This document shows positions 15,216 to 21,411 of a DNA stretch of 21,411 nt, in pieces. A program made the translations under genes and the position numbers. Within the stretch, counting starts at the first letter, position 1. Each line of letters starts with the position of its first letter. Source of the stretch: SZUA-430 sp964561925 (GTDB lineage Bacteria; Pseudomonadota; Alphaproteobacteria; Micropepsales; Micropepsaceae); NCBI GenBank assembly GCA_964561925.1, contig CAZLRW010000065.1, positions 1 to 21,411 of the forward strand, given 5' to 3'. A model generated the notes under the pieces. That model searched no databases. It was not told where the DNA came from and worked only from the letters and a program-made list of their open reading frames with translations.

Positions 15216-16508
15216 TTAAGCGGCTTCGCTCATCGGCTTTGCGGCCGGCATTGCGGGCGAACCGGTGATCAGCCGCACGCCACGCTGATAGGTGAAGTAG
15301 CTCCAGGCCCAGCCGGTCGCCACGAAAAAGCGGTTGCGGAAGCCGATCAGGAAATAGACATGCGCGACCGACCACAGCACCCAGGCGATCAAGCCCTTGA
15401 ACTGCACCGGCCCGAAATCGACGACGGCTTTGGAATGACCGATCGTGGCCAGGTTCCCGAAGTCCGCATACTTGAACGGATCGGGCAGGGTGAGCCCCAT
15501 GACATGCGCCTCGATCAGCCGCCCGACATACTGGCCGGCCTGCTTCGCCGCCGGCGCGACGCCGGGCAGCACGGCGCCGTCCGACGACTTCAACGCCGCC
15601 GTGTCGCCGACCACGAACACGTTCTCATGCCCCGGCACCGAGAAGTCGCCGTTCACGATCACGCGGCCCGCGCGGTCGCACGGCACTTTCAACCACTCGC
15701 CCGCCGCAGAGGCGCGCACGCCGGCCGCCCAGATCACGGTCCTGGCTGGGATCGGCGTGGTTCCGACGACGACCTGATCGGCAGAGATATCGGTCACCGG
15801 CACGCCAAGCCGAACCTCGACGCCCTTCGATTCGAGCGCCCGCTTCGCTTCGGCAGACAACGACTCAGGAAAACTCGGCAACAACCGCGGACCGGCTTCG
15901 ACCAGGATGATCTTCGAACAATGCGGCGTGATCGAGCGGAAGTCGGCGATGATCGAGCGCCGCGCCAGCTCCGCGATCGCACCCGCCATTTCGACGCCGG
16001 TCGGCCCGCCGCCGACGATCACGAACGTCAGCAGCGCGTCGCGCTTGGCCTTGTCCGCCTCGCCCTCGGCGCGCTCGAACGCGATCAGGATTTTCGCCCG
16101 AACCCGCGTCGCGTCGTCGACCGACTTGATTCCGGGCGCGAACGCCTCCCAGTGATCTTTGCCGAAATAACTGTGCCGCGCGCCGGTCGCCAGGATCAGG
16201 TGATCGTAAGGCACGCTGTGCCCGCCCACCGTGCGCACGAGTTTGCGCGCGCCGTCGACGCCCGACACTTCGTCGAGCAACACCTTTGCGTTCCGCTGCG
16301 TGCGCAAAATGCTGCGGATCGGTTGGGCGATCTCGGCCGGGGACAGCGACGCGGTCGCCACTTGGTAGAGCAGCGGTTGAAACAAGTGATAGTTGACGCG
16401 GTCGATGATCGTGATGTCGACCGGCGCGTGCGCCAGGGCCTTGGCGGCGGACAATCCGCCGAATCCGGCGCCGACGATGACGACGCGGGGCTTGCCGGTT
16501 GCGTTCAT
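15216..16508 (-). CDS. ndh: Type II NADH:quinone dehydrogenase (NDH-2)
   Basis: This 430-aa FAD protein oxidises NADH and passes electrons to quinone at the inner membrane without pumping protons. The FAD motif VIVGAGFGGLSAAKAL is at the N terminus and the NADH-binding VIVGGGPTGVEMAG at about 163-176. VFVVGDTAAL (second FAD contact) is followed by the quinone-site-like PAAKQAGQYVG. The C-terminal hydrophobic segments (LIAWVLWSVAHVYFLIGF, FFVATGWAWSYF) anchor it to the membrane. ATG 16508 has GGAG 9 nt upstream. An in-frame ATG at 16556 has a better AGGAG, but the 16 codons between include ATA, TCA and AGG, rare in these genes. The gene follows the MFS gene by 83 bp on the same strand. Confidence 0.93.
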   Translation of the reverse strand: MNATGKPRVVIVGAGFGGLSAAKALAHAPVDITIIDRVNYHLFQPLLYQVATASLSPAEIAQPIRSILRTQRNAKVLLDEVSGVDGARKLVRTVGGHSVPYDHLILATGARHSYFGKDHWEAFAPGIKSVDDATRVRAKILIAFERAEGEADKAKRDALLTFVIVGGGPTGVEMAGAIAELARRSIIADFRSITPHCSKIILVEAGPRLLPSFPESLSAEAKRALESKGVEVRLGVPVTDISADQVVVGTTPIPARTVIWAAGVRASAAGEWLKVPCDRAGRVIVNGDFSVPGHENVFVVGDTAALKSSDGAVLPGVAPAAKQAGQYVGRLIEAHVMGLTLPDPFKYADFGNLATIGHSKAVVDFGPVQFKGLIAWVLWSVAHVYFLIGFRNRFFVATGWAWSYFTYQRGVRLITGSPAMPAAKPMSEAA

Positions 16509-16591
16509 GGCGGCGGGCTCCCTCTTGGAGGTTGATATAGGTGCAACGGTCTTCATTGTCAGCGCTCCTGACGCGCGCACCACGGATGCGG

Positions 16592-17842
16592 TTAACGCGG
16601 GTCTTTGATCTGCAGCGAGAGCAGCACGGCGAGCGCCAACGCGACGGCGAGCGCCAGAATCGTGTCGTTCCAGCCGAACATGTCGAACACGACGCCAAGC
16701 ACTGCGCTGCCCGCGAGCCCGCCGAGGTAATATGAGGCGAGATAGATTCCGCTGGCCGCGCCCCGCTCGGTCGTGGCGATCCGGCTGACGTACCCGGTCG
16801 CCGCCGCTTGCGCGAAGAACGTGCCGACTGCGATGAGAACGAGCCCCGCCAGAACGAACGGCAATTCGAGCACGAGCATCAACGGCAAGCCGGCCGCCGC
16901 GACCGCGAACGAGGCCAGGAACGTCGCCCGGCTGCCGAACCTGACGGCCGCACGCCCGGCCAGAGGCGTCGTGAATACCGACGGCAGGAACACGAAATAG
17001 ACCAAGCCGAGCGTCATCGGGGCGACGGCGATCGGCTCGCCCGCGAGCACGAAATTCACGTACGTGAACGTGCCGAGAAACACGAACAGAATCAGGAACC
17101 CAAGCCCAAACGCGGCGCGCAGCGGCGGGTTCTTGAAATGCGCGACCCAAGCGGCGAACGGCGACTTCGACATCATGCCGTTCATCGGCGACATCTTCTT
17201 CAGCGCGAAGAACACGAGCACGGCGCCCGCAAGGTTCAGCGCCGCGAAGACATAGAAATTGACCTCGAGCCCGAACGAACTCGCAAGCGAAGCCGACATC
17301 AGCCGCCCGAAGAGATTGCACGCGACGTTGCCGGTGACGTAAGCCGCAAGCGCGCTCGCAACCTCGCTCGCGCTGTATTGCTCCGCGAGATAGGCCATCG
17401 TCAGCGTGAAGGCCGACGCCATAAACACGCCCTGCACGATGCGCAAAGCCGTGAACGTCGCGAGATCCGGCATCATGCCGAGCAGCGTCGTCGGCACCGC
17501 GAGCAACGCCAGGCTGATCCAAATCCCTTGCCGCCGGTTGATTTTCGAGGCGAGAAACGCCATCGCGATCCCCGCCGCCGCCATGCCGAGCGTGCTTGCG
17601 TTGACCGCAAATCCCATCTGCGCCGGCGTCACGCCATAGGCCTTCGTCAACGACGGCAGAATCGCTTGCGCCGCGAACAGATCGACGAGCGTCAAAAAAC
17701 TGATGATGCCGATCACGATCAACCGGAAGGGCAGGGCTGTCGCTCCACCTTCCAAGCCCTTCCCCCCTTGAGGGGGAAGGTGAATCGCCGCCGCAGGCGG
17801 CGAGACGGATGAGGGGGCTCTGTGAGTCGACGTGCTGCGCAT
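16592..17842 (-). CDS. MFS transporter with a REP-derived N-terminal extension
   Basis: This 416-aa inner-membrane transporter has about 12 hydrophobic helices starting at residue 40 (FRLIVIGIISFLTLVDLFAAQAI). The loop-2/3 region ASKINRRQG and the second-half SRIATTERGAASG follow the major facilitator pattern, in the branch of YnfM/CynX-like drug or anion transporters; the substrate is not predictable. Residues 9-29 (PSSVSPPAAAIHLPPQGGKG) are encoded by a REP-like palindrome. Without them the N terminus would be only a short cytoplasmic tail. ATG 17842 has GAGG 7 nt upstream. Translation from a GTG or TTG just after the repeat is possible. It lies between the cupin gene, whose terminator separates them, and ndh. 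Confidence 0.88.
   Translation of the reverse strand: MRSTSTHRAPSSVSPPAAAIHLPPQGGKGLEGGATALPFRLIVIGIISFLTLVDLFAAQAILPSLTKAYGVTPAQMGFAVNASTLGMAAAGIAMAFLASKINRRQGIWISLALLAVPTTLLGMMPDLATFTALRIVQGVFMASAFTLTMAYLAEQYSASEVASALAAYVTGNVACNLFGRLMSASLASSFGLEVNFYVFAALNLAGAVLVFFALKKMSPMNGMMSKSPFAAWVAHFKNPPLRAAFGLGFLILFVFLGTFTYVNFVLAGEPIAVAPMTLGLVYFVFLPSVFTTPLAGRAAVRFGSRATFLASFAVAAAGLPLMLVLELPFVLAGLVLIAVGTFFAQAAATGYVSRIATTERGAASGIYLASYYLGGLAGSAVLGVVFDMFGWNDTILALAVALALAVLLSLQIKDPR
17757..17818. repeat. REP-like double hairpin, copy B, inside the MFS coding sequence
   Basis: Hairpin one is CCTTCCCCC-CTTGA-GGGGGAAGG (9-bp stem). TGAAT follows, then hairpin two CGCCGCC-GCA-GGCGGCG (7-bp stem), then GACGGATGAGGGGG. 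It has the same order and orientation as copy A at 15147-15200. Read on the minus strand it stays open and encodes residues 9-29 of the transporter. Confidence 0.8.
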
Positions 17843-17859
17843 CGGATGACCTCGTTGAG

Positions 17860-17901
17860 AAAAACAAGTGCGGCGTCCGCTCGGGGAGAAGCGGACGCCG
17901 C
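17860..17901 (-). terminator. Rho-independent terminator of the cupin gene
   Basis: A 12-bp stem (GCGGCGTCCGCT 17870-17881 with AGCGGACGCCGC 17890-17901) encloses an 8-nt loop. On the minus strand it is followed by ACTTGTTTTTC. It lies 60 nt after the cupin stop codon and just before the MFS start. Confidence 0.8.
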
Positions 17902-17961
17902 CTTTTCGGTCTCGCGCTCTGGGGGAGAGAGGGGCTTGGGACGCGCGAGGACCTAAACGCG

Positions 17962-18441
17962 TTACATGCCGCCTTCGTTCATCATCGGCGTCGGCACGAT
18001 GTCGGCCGAGATCAGCGTGACGGGCTTGTTCGAGTTGTTCCGCCACCAGTGCGACAGGTTGCCGGATTCGACCGCGACGTCGCCCGTCTTGTGCTCGATC
18101 GGCACCGAACAGGTCGAGCGGTACTCGGTCACTTGGCCGTCGACGACGTATATATTGGCGGGACGCTCGTTGTGGCTGTGGTTCGGCACGACGCCGCCCG
18201 GCTGAATGACGAGCTTGCGAAGGCGCATCGTGCGGCCGGCGATGTTGTAGCCTTGGCCGAGGTCGATCGCGCCGATCACCGTATCCGTAACGTCCTTCGG
18301 CATCGTCGCAACCGCGAGGGGGCTGGCGCCGGCCTTGCCGGCGGGGCAGTCACCGGCGACAGCCGCCGGCGCAAAAGCAAAACCGCCGAGCGCGATGAGG
18401 CTCGTCACGGACAGTGTCTTCAAAGTGGACTGGAACGTCAT
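17962..18441 (-). CDS. Secreted cupin-domain protein
   Basis: This 159-aa protein has a signal peptide (1-29, SLIALGGFAFAPAAVA) and a single cupin barrel. Motif 1 is GGVVPNHSHNERPANIYVVDG (His88, His90, possibly Glu92) and motif 2 includes HWWRN with His131, which together could hold one metal ion. The glutamate at the usual motif-1 position is missing (Ala95), though Glu92 is near. Two cysteines (Cys32, Cys111) could pair in the periplasm. Many such cupins are binding or stress proteins with no known reaction. AAGGAG lies 7 nt upstream of ATG 18441. A LysR-type block about 124 bp upstream matches the one in front of bdhA. The gene has its own terminator and diverges from the peroxiredoxin genes. 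Confidence 0.85.
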   Translation of the reverse strand: MTFQSTLKTLSVTSLIALGGFAFAPAAVAGDCPAGKAGASPLAVATMPKDVTDTVIGAIDLGQGYNIAGRTMRLRKLVIQPGGVVPNHSHNERPANIYVVDGQVTEYRSTCSVPIEHKTGDVAVESGNLSHWWRNNSNKPVTLISADIVPTPMMNEGGM

Positions 18442-18533
18442 AAGGGTTCTCCTTGAGTGGGCTTCCTAAACTGACCGGGCTTTGCATCGCCTCAGCGTCG
18501 GGTGTCACCATCGTCGAACCGCGTCACGAACTT

Positions 18534-18575
18534 AAATGCCGATTGCCTTGCGAATGGATAGCCGCGCGCTATGGG
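18534..18575 (-). promoter_or_regulatory. LysR-type operator block between cupin and peroxiredoxin genes
   Basis: The perfect palindrome ATAGCCGCGCGCTAT (18558-18572, T-N11-A form) sits 24 nt from AAATGCCG (18534-18541), exactly as in the block upstream of bdhA; 32 of 42 bases are identical. The orientation relative to the cupin gene is the same as for bdhA. It also lies just upstream of the candidate promoter of the divergent peroxiredoxin operon. Confidence 0.62.
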
Positions 18576-18582
18576 GTTGTGA

Positions 18583-18612
18583 TTGTGCTGTGTCGTGCGG
18601 AACGACTAGATT
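18583..18612 (+). promoter_or_regulatory. Candidate promoter giving a leaderless peroxiredoxin transcript
   Basis: TTGTGC (18583-18588) and TAGATT (18607-18612) are 18 nt apart. A start about 7 nt after the -10 would coincide with ATG 18619, which has no Shine-Dalgarno sequence upstream. Confidence 0.35.
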
Positions 18613-18618
18613 CGGCGT

Positions 18619-19260
18619 ATGTCGAAACGCACGTTAACCGAGGTCCTGGCCGACTGGCGCAACCGGATCGGCGAGCCCTACCGCTCGCTGAACGACGAAC
18701 TCGTGCGTCACCTGATCGAGGTCGACGCCGCGACGCACGCGCTGAAGGCAGGCGAGATCTTTCCCGAATTCGCGCTGACGAACGCGGAAGGCGCACTCGT
18801 GCGCTCCGCCGACTTGTTCGCGAAAGGCCCGACCGTCGTAAGTTTCTATCGCGGCATCTGGTGTCCCTTTTGCTCCGCCGAACTCGATGCGCTGAACGCT
18901 GCAGAGCGCGCGATCAAAGCCGCGGGCGCGAAGCTCGTCGCCGTCTCACCGGAAGCGGGCGGCCTACCGCTCAAGGTGAAACGCGAACGCGGCTTCACGT
19001 TTGATGTCCTTTGCGACCTCGACAACGGTCTCGCTTTGAACTGCGGTCTCGTGTTTCGCGTGTCCGACGACATCGTCCGCGTCTTCAGCCAGGACGGAAC
19101 GGACTTCCCGCTATTCTACGGCAACGACAGCTGGTTCTTGCCGATCCCCGCGACCTACATCGTGACTGAGGGCGGCAAGATCGCGCACGCTTATGTGAAC
19201 CCCGACTTCCGCGAACGGCTTGATCCGGTCGAGATCGTTGCGAAACTGAGCGCGCGATGA
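18619..19260 (+). CDS. Peroxiredoxin-like AhpC/TSA family protein, first copy
   Basis: This 213-aa thioredoxin-fold protein has the active-site motif YRGIWCPFC (Cys82, Cys85), so it is a CxxC-type peroxiredoxin-like protein that probably reduces peroxides or acts as a thiol oxidoreductase in the cytoplasm. A helical N-terminal stretch (1-42) precedes the fold, and IPATYIVTEGGKIAHAYV near the end holds the cis-proline loop. Another conserved cysteine is in VLCDLDN. No signal peptide is present. The gene has no evident Shine-Dalgarno site; a promoter ending 7 nt before the ATG suggests a leaderless mRNA. Its stop overlaps the start of the second copy (ATGA), and the two proteins share LKAG..FP.F, RG.WCP.C, LCDLDN and NPA/IPAT blocks. 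Confidence 0.9.
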   Translation: MSKRTLTEVLADWRNRIGEPYRSLNDELVRHLIEVDAATHALKAGEIFPEFALTNAEGALVRSADLFAKGPTVVSFYRGIWCPFCSAELDALNAAERAIKAAGAKLVAVSPEAGGLPLKVKRERGFTFDVLCDLDNGLALNCGLVFRVSDDIVRVFSQDGTDFPLFYGNDSWFLPIPATYIVTEGGKIAHAYVNPDFRERLDPVEIVAKLSAR

Positions 19261-19898
19261 CGAAGACGCTCGCCGATGAAATGAAGACGATCCGCGACGG
19301 TTCGGGCGAGCGCTCGCGCCGTCTCTACGACGCATTGGTTCAGCATCTGAACGAAACAGGCGCGCTCAGTGGTGCGTTGAAGGCGGGCGACACGTTTCCC
19401 GACTTTCAGCTGGTCAGCGCCGAAGGCAATTTCGTCACCCGAGCCGACATCTTGGCAAAAGGTCCCGCAGTCGTCGTCTTCGACCGCGGTGCATGGTGTC
19501 CCTATTGTGCCGCCGTGCTGGGCGCATTGAGAAATGTCGCACCCGCGATTGTGGCGGCCGGCGCCCGCCTCGTTGCGATCACGCCGGAGGCTGGCGGCGC
19601 CGCGCTGCGCACGAAGGTCGACCGCGGCCTCGATCTCGAGCTGCTATGCGACCTCGACAACCTGCTCGCGCTCGAATGCGGCCTCGTCTACAAAGTGTCG
19701 GACGACTTGCGCCGGGCCTATCTCGACCGCGGCATCGATCTCGAACGCATCTACGGCAACACGTCGTGGATGCTGCCCGCACCCGCCACGTTCGTGGTGC
19801 GCAGGGACGGCGCGATCGCCTACGCAAGCGTGGCCGCCGACTTCAGATTTCGCGAAGATCCGGCTGAAATCCTCAAGCATCTGCAAGCATTGCGCTGA
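19257..19898 (+). CDS. Peroxiredoxin-like AhpC/TSA family protein, second copy
   Basis: This is a 213-aa tandem paralogue of the preceding gene, of identical length. The motif is FDRGAWCPYC with Cys81 and Cys84; the usual tyrosine before RG is Asp here. LLCDLDNLLALECGLVYKVSDD and APATFVVRRDGAIAYASV align with the first copy. A cytosolic peroxide- or thiol-handling role is likely. Translation is probably coupled through the ATGA overlap at 19257-19260. The pair probably arose by local duplication and may form a mixed complex or have separate substrates (inference). Confidence 0.9.
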   Translation: MTKTLADEMKTIRDGSGERSRRLYDALVQHLNETGALSGALKAGDTFPDFQLVSAEGNFVTRADILAKGPAVVVFDRGAWCPYCAAVLGALRNVAPAIVAAGARLVAITPEAGGAALRTKVDRGLDLELLCDLDNLLALECGLVYKVSDDLRRAYLDRGIDLERIYGNTSWMLPAPATFVVRRDGAIAYASVAADFRFREDPAEILKHLQALR

Positions 19899-19984
19899 CC
19901 GGTGCGGCCGCGTCATTGCGCCGAATCGCCCGTTGCCGCATCTTTTGACAGGTGATTCTCCGCAAAAAGACTTGAGGTGCGCTG

Positions 19985-20170
19985 ATGGCAAGTCCGACCG
20001 ATTTCGCTGTGAAGCACGGCGTCGCAACCGCAGGCGCGATTCCGACGACGATCGCCACGGCCTGGTACCTTGAAACGCTGAGTCCCGCCGGCATCGCGCT
20101 CGTCTTTGTCCTCTTCCTCGCGGTGTTCAACGCCCTTGCCGCTTTCGTGCCGGGCCGGAAGTCCGGTTGA
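19985..20170 (+). CDS. Small hydrophobic protein of 61 residues
   Basis: The chain has a moderately hydrophobic segment (about 13-30, TAGAIPTTIATAWYLETL) and a clear membrane helix (about 35-55, AGIALVFVLFLAVFNALAAFV) ending in a positively charged GRKSG tail. That tail suggests a cytoplasmic C terminus. GAGGT lies about 7 nt upstream of ATG 19985. I do not recognise a family. Its last codons touch the possible TTG start of the lipoprotein gene, so the two may be co-translated. The 86-bp gap after the second peroxiredoxin gene contains a TTGACA but no convincing -10. Confidence 0.65.
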   Translation: MASPTDFAVKHGVATAGAIPTTIATAWYLETLSPAGIALVFVLFLAVFNALAAFVPGRKSG

Positions 20171-20178
20171 CGTCGATC

Positions 20179-21210
20179 ATGAGAAAGACCCCGTCGGCGC
20201 TTCTCGCCGCCGCGTTGGCCGCGCTCGCGCTCAGCGCCTGTTCGCAACAGGAGACGGCGAGCGAACCGCCGCCCGCGCGCGAAACGGTCGCAACCGCTGA
20301 ACCCGCGCCGCCGCCGGACGCGCCCGCCGCGCCGGTCTCGACACCGGTGCCGGCGCCTGCTCCCGTACCCGTGGTCGCGGCGCCCGAGCCCCCGAGCATC
20401 GAAGACATCGCGCCCGGCGCCGGAATGCCGGTGGATTCGGAAGTCACGGGCGGTTCCATGCCGCCCGCTGCCGCCGGCGATCCGCCGCCGCCTCCACCTC
20501 CGCCTGCAGCGCCGGCTCCAGCCTCCCCACCACCCGCGTCGGCGAACGGTCACGGCACACCGAAGAACGGCCACTCCGGCAGCAAGGTGTTGAGCTATTT
20601 CCAGAAGGCGCGCACGAAGATCGACCCGAACCGCGCCTTCGGTTTCGTCCTCATGACGAAGGTCGCCGTGAGTGACGCCGACAAGCGCACGCAGAGAACG
20701 TTCTGCACGACGTTGCTCGCCACGATGGATTTCATGACACCCGGCGCCGTCGCCTCGTCCGCGCCCGCCGAAGTGCTGGCAACATATTGGCCGGTCGTCG
20801 GCTCGCGCGAGTCCTATGAGATCAAGCAGGCGTTCAGCGAACGCAACTGCGACGACTTGATCGCATGGTACGACTTCACGCTCGCCCGCACGCTGGCGTC
20901 GAAGGCGGGCGTCGCCGAACTCTCCGGTCCATTGCTCATCACCTGGCCATCGATGGGCGCGGACGGCCGCACCGCGCGCGACCCGCTGATCGTCGACTTT
21001 TCAAAGGCGAACCAGGAGCGCGCGACGAAAGCGCTTCAATACTGGTTCCGGCAAGTGAAGTCGCGCCCCGACCTTTGGACGAACCGCATCCGCGAAGGCA
21101 CGATCCGCGCCGAACTCGCCGACGCCGTCAACGACACCGCCGGCGTCCTGCTGACGGTCATGGCCGGCAAATGGGATTCGCTGACGGTCGTGGCTTCGGC
21201 AGCGCCATAA
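20179..21210 (+). CDS. Proline-rich lipoprotein of unknown function
   Basis: This is a 343-aa protein. The signal peptide (MRKTPSALLAAALAALALSAC) ends in lipobox LSAC with Cys21, so it is a lipoprotein. Residues 25 to about 125 are a low-complexity Pro/Ala linker, including runs of eight and seven prolines broken by short spacers, and probably span the periplasm or wall. The C-terminal domain (about 135-343) is mixed alpha-type with KVLSYFQKARTKIDPNRAFGF, AFSERNCDDLIAWYDFTLAR and LLITWPSMGADG; I recognise no family or catalytic motif. ATG 20179 is chosen; an in-frame TTG at 20167 has GGAAG 5 nt upstream and would add four residues before the same signal. It follows the 61-aa gene directly. 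Confidence 0.78.
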   Translation: MRKTPSALLAAALAALALSACSQQETASEPPPARETVATAEPAPPPDAPAAPVSTPVPAPAPVPVVAAPEPPSIEDIAPGAGMPVDSEVTGGSMPPAAAGDPPPPPPPPAAPAPASPPPASANGHGTPKNGHSGSKVLSYFQKARTKIDPNRAFGFVLMTKVAVSDADKRTQRTFCTTLLATMDFMTPGAVASSAPAEVLATYWPVVGSRESYEIKQAFSERNCDDLIAWYDFTLARTLASKAGVAELSGPLLITWPSMGADGRTARDPLIVDFSKANQERATKALQYWFRQVKSRPDLWTNRIREGTIRAELADAVNDTAGVLLTVMAGKWDSLTVVASAAP

Positions 21211-21216
21211 GAAAAG

Positions 21217-21348
21217 AATTGAAACACGAAGTACACAAAGCACACAAAGAGAAGAGAAAATGGGCGCTTCGCGCCCAGTAACGCCTTCCACCGAACATGC
21301 GTTCGTGAGAAGCGTCTTTGTGCCCTTCGTGTACTTAGTGTTTCAATT
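21217..21348. repeat. Long imperfect inverted repeat with 9-nt internal units
   Basis: The left arm (21217-21250) and right arm (21315-21348) are reverse complements at 30 of 34 positions, starting AATTGAAACAC. Each arm contains three 9-nt units of the type ACACRAAGN. Between them lies a second hairpin, TGGGCGC-TTC-GCGCCCA (21261-21277). It starts 6 nt after the lipoprotein stop codon and lies between two convergent genes, where it may end transcription in both directions. Confidence 0.8.
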
Positions 21349-21356
21349 GGACGGCG

Positions 21357-21411
21357 CTAGTTCGCGAACCGTCGTATGCCGGATTTGAACAAGGTGACGT
21401 TGAAGTTTATC
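21357..21411 (-). CDS. C-terminal end of a gene entering from the right edge
   Basis: A frame on the minus strand is open from the window edge to a TAG at 21359-21357 and encodes the last 17 residues, INFNVTLFKSGIRRFAN. It is too short to assign. Its support is the open frame and its placement next to the inverted repeat, where a convergent gene would be expected. Confidence 0.4.
   Translation of the reverse strand, partial: INFNVTLFKSGIRRFAN

Noticed and set aside
16509..16556. Upstream ATG for NDH-2 with AGGAG
   Set aside because: The added codons include several rare ones (ATA, TCA, AGG) and add a tail unlike family members. It cannot be fully excluded, because the ribosome site is good.
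15216..17867. Very long minus-strand open frame that would fuse NDH-2 to an 880-residue protein
   Set aside because: Only the 15216-16508 part has NDH-2 motifs. The upstream part is an arginine-rich shadow of the MFS gene, which has its own frame, start and Shine-Dalgarno site.
19945..19973. TTGACA as a promoter for the 61-aa membrane protein
   Set aside because: At 17 nt spacing the -10 would be AGACTT, a poor match, only 12 nt from the ATG.
21217..21348. CRISPR array at the right end
   Set aside because: The 9-nt units are contiguous and arranged as one inverted repeat. There are no 25-40 nt direct repeats with unique spacers and no cas genes.

Overview
The window looks like chromosomal DNA of an alphaproteobacterium. 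The GC content is high, Shine-Dalgarno sites are AGGAG/GGAG-like, and there are opacity-type beta-barrels and OmpA proteins, a 3-hydroxybutyrate dehydrogenase next to patatin-like enzymes, NDH-2, DoxX and DUF3574-type proteins. I cannot name the genus; Caulobacterales/Hyphomonadaceae- or Hyphomicrobiales-like is a guess. I see no rRNA, tRNA, transposase, prophage or CRISPR array. I recognise 21 complete protein genes and two cut by the window edges; one complete gene (55 aa) is very short.

Left part (1-6430). An ABC-F ATPase runs off the left edge and diverges from a flavin reductase whose residues match the iodotyrosine deiodinase branch of the nitroreductase superfamily. Next come a convergent exported aspartic protease with two DTG motifs, a divergent exported M13 zinc metallopeptidase, and a minus-strand pair: a DUF3574-type lipoprotein followed by a five-helix membrane protein with a C-terminal TraB/Tiki-like domain predicted to face the periplasm.

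Envelope cluster (6450-11220), all on the minus strand. Two OmpA-family proteins (barrel, proline linker, peptidoglycan-binding domain) and a stand-alone barrel lie around an amidohydrolase related to dipeptidase/carboxypeptidase-type enzymes. Both OmpA genes end in strong intrinsic terminators.

Lipid/PHB-type operon (11300-15000, minus strand). The order of transcription is bdhA, patatin-like hydrolase, a 55-residue small protein, second patatin-like hydrolase, DoxX. Both junctions of the small gene are ATGA overlaps, so the three central genes are probably translationally coupled. A plausible theme is ester hydrolysis feeding 3-hydroxybutyrate oxidation, but this is inference.

Right part (15050-21411). 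Minus-strand NDH-2, MFS transporter and secreted cupin genes are followed by plus-strand tandem peroxiredoxin-like genes, a 61-aa membrane protein and a proline-rich lipoprotein. Two REP-like double hairpins sit around the ndh-MFS pair, one of them inside the MFS coding sequence. A 42-bp block carrying a LysR-type T-N11-A palindrome occurs upstream of bdhA and again upstream of the cupin gene, in the same orientation, with 32 of 42 bases identical. This suggests one regulator controls both units; no LysR gene lies in the window. A 34-bp imperfect inverted repeat built of 9-nt units closes the window.
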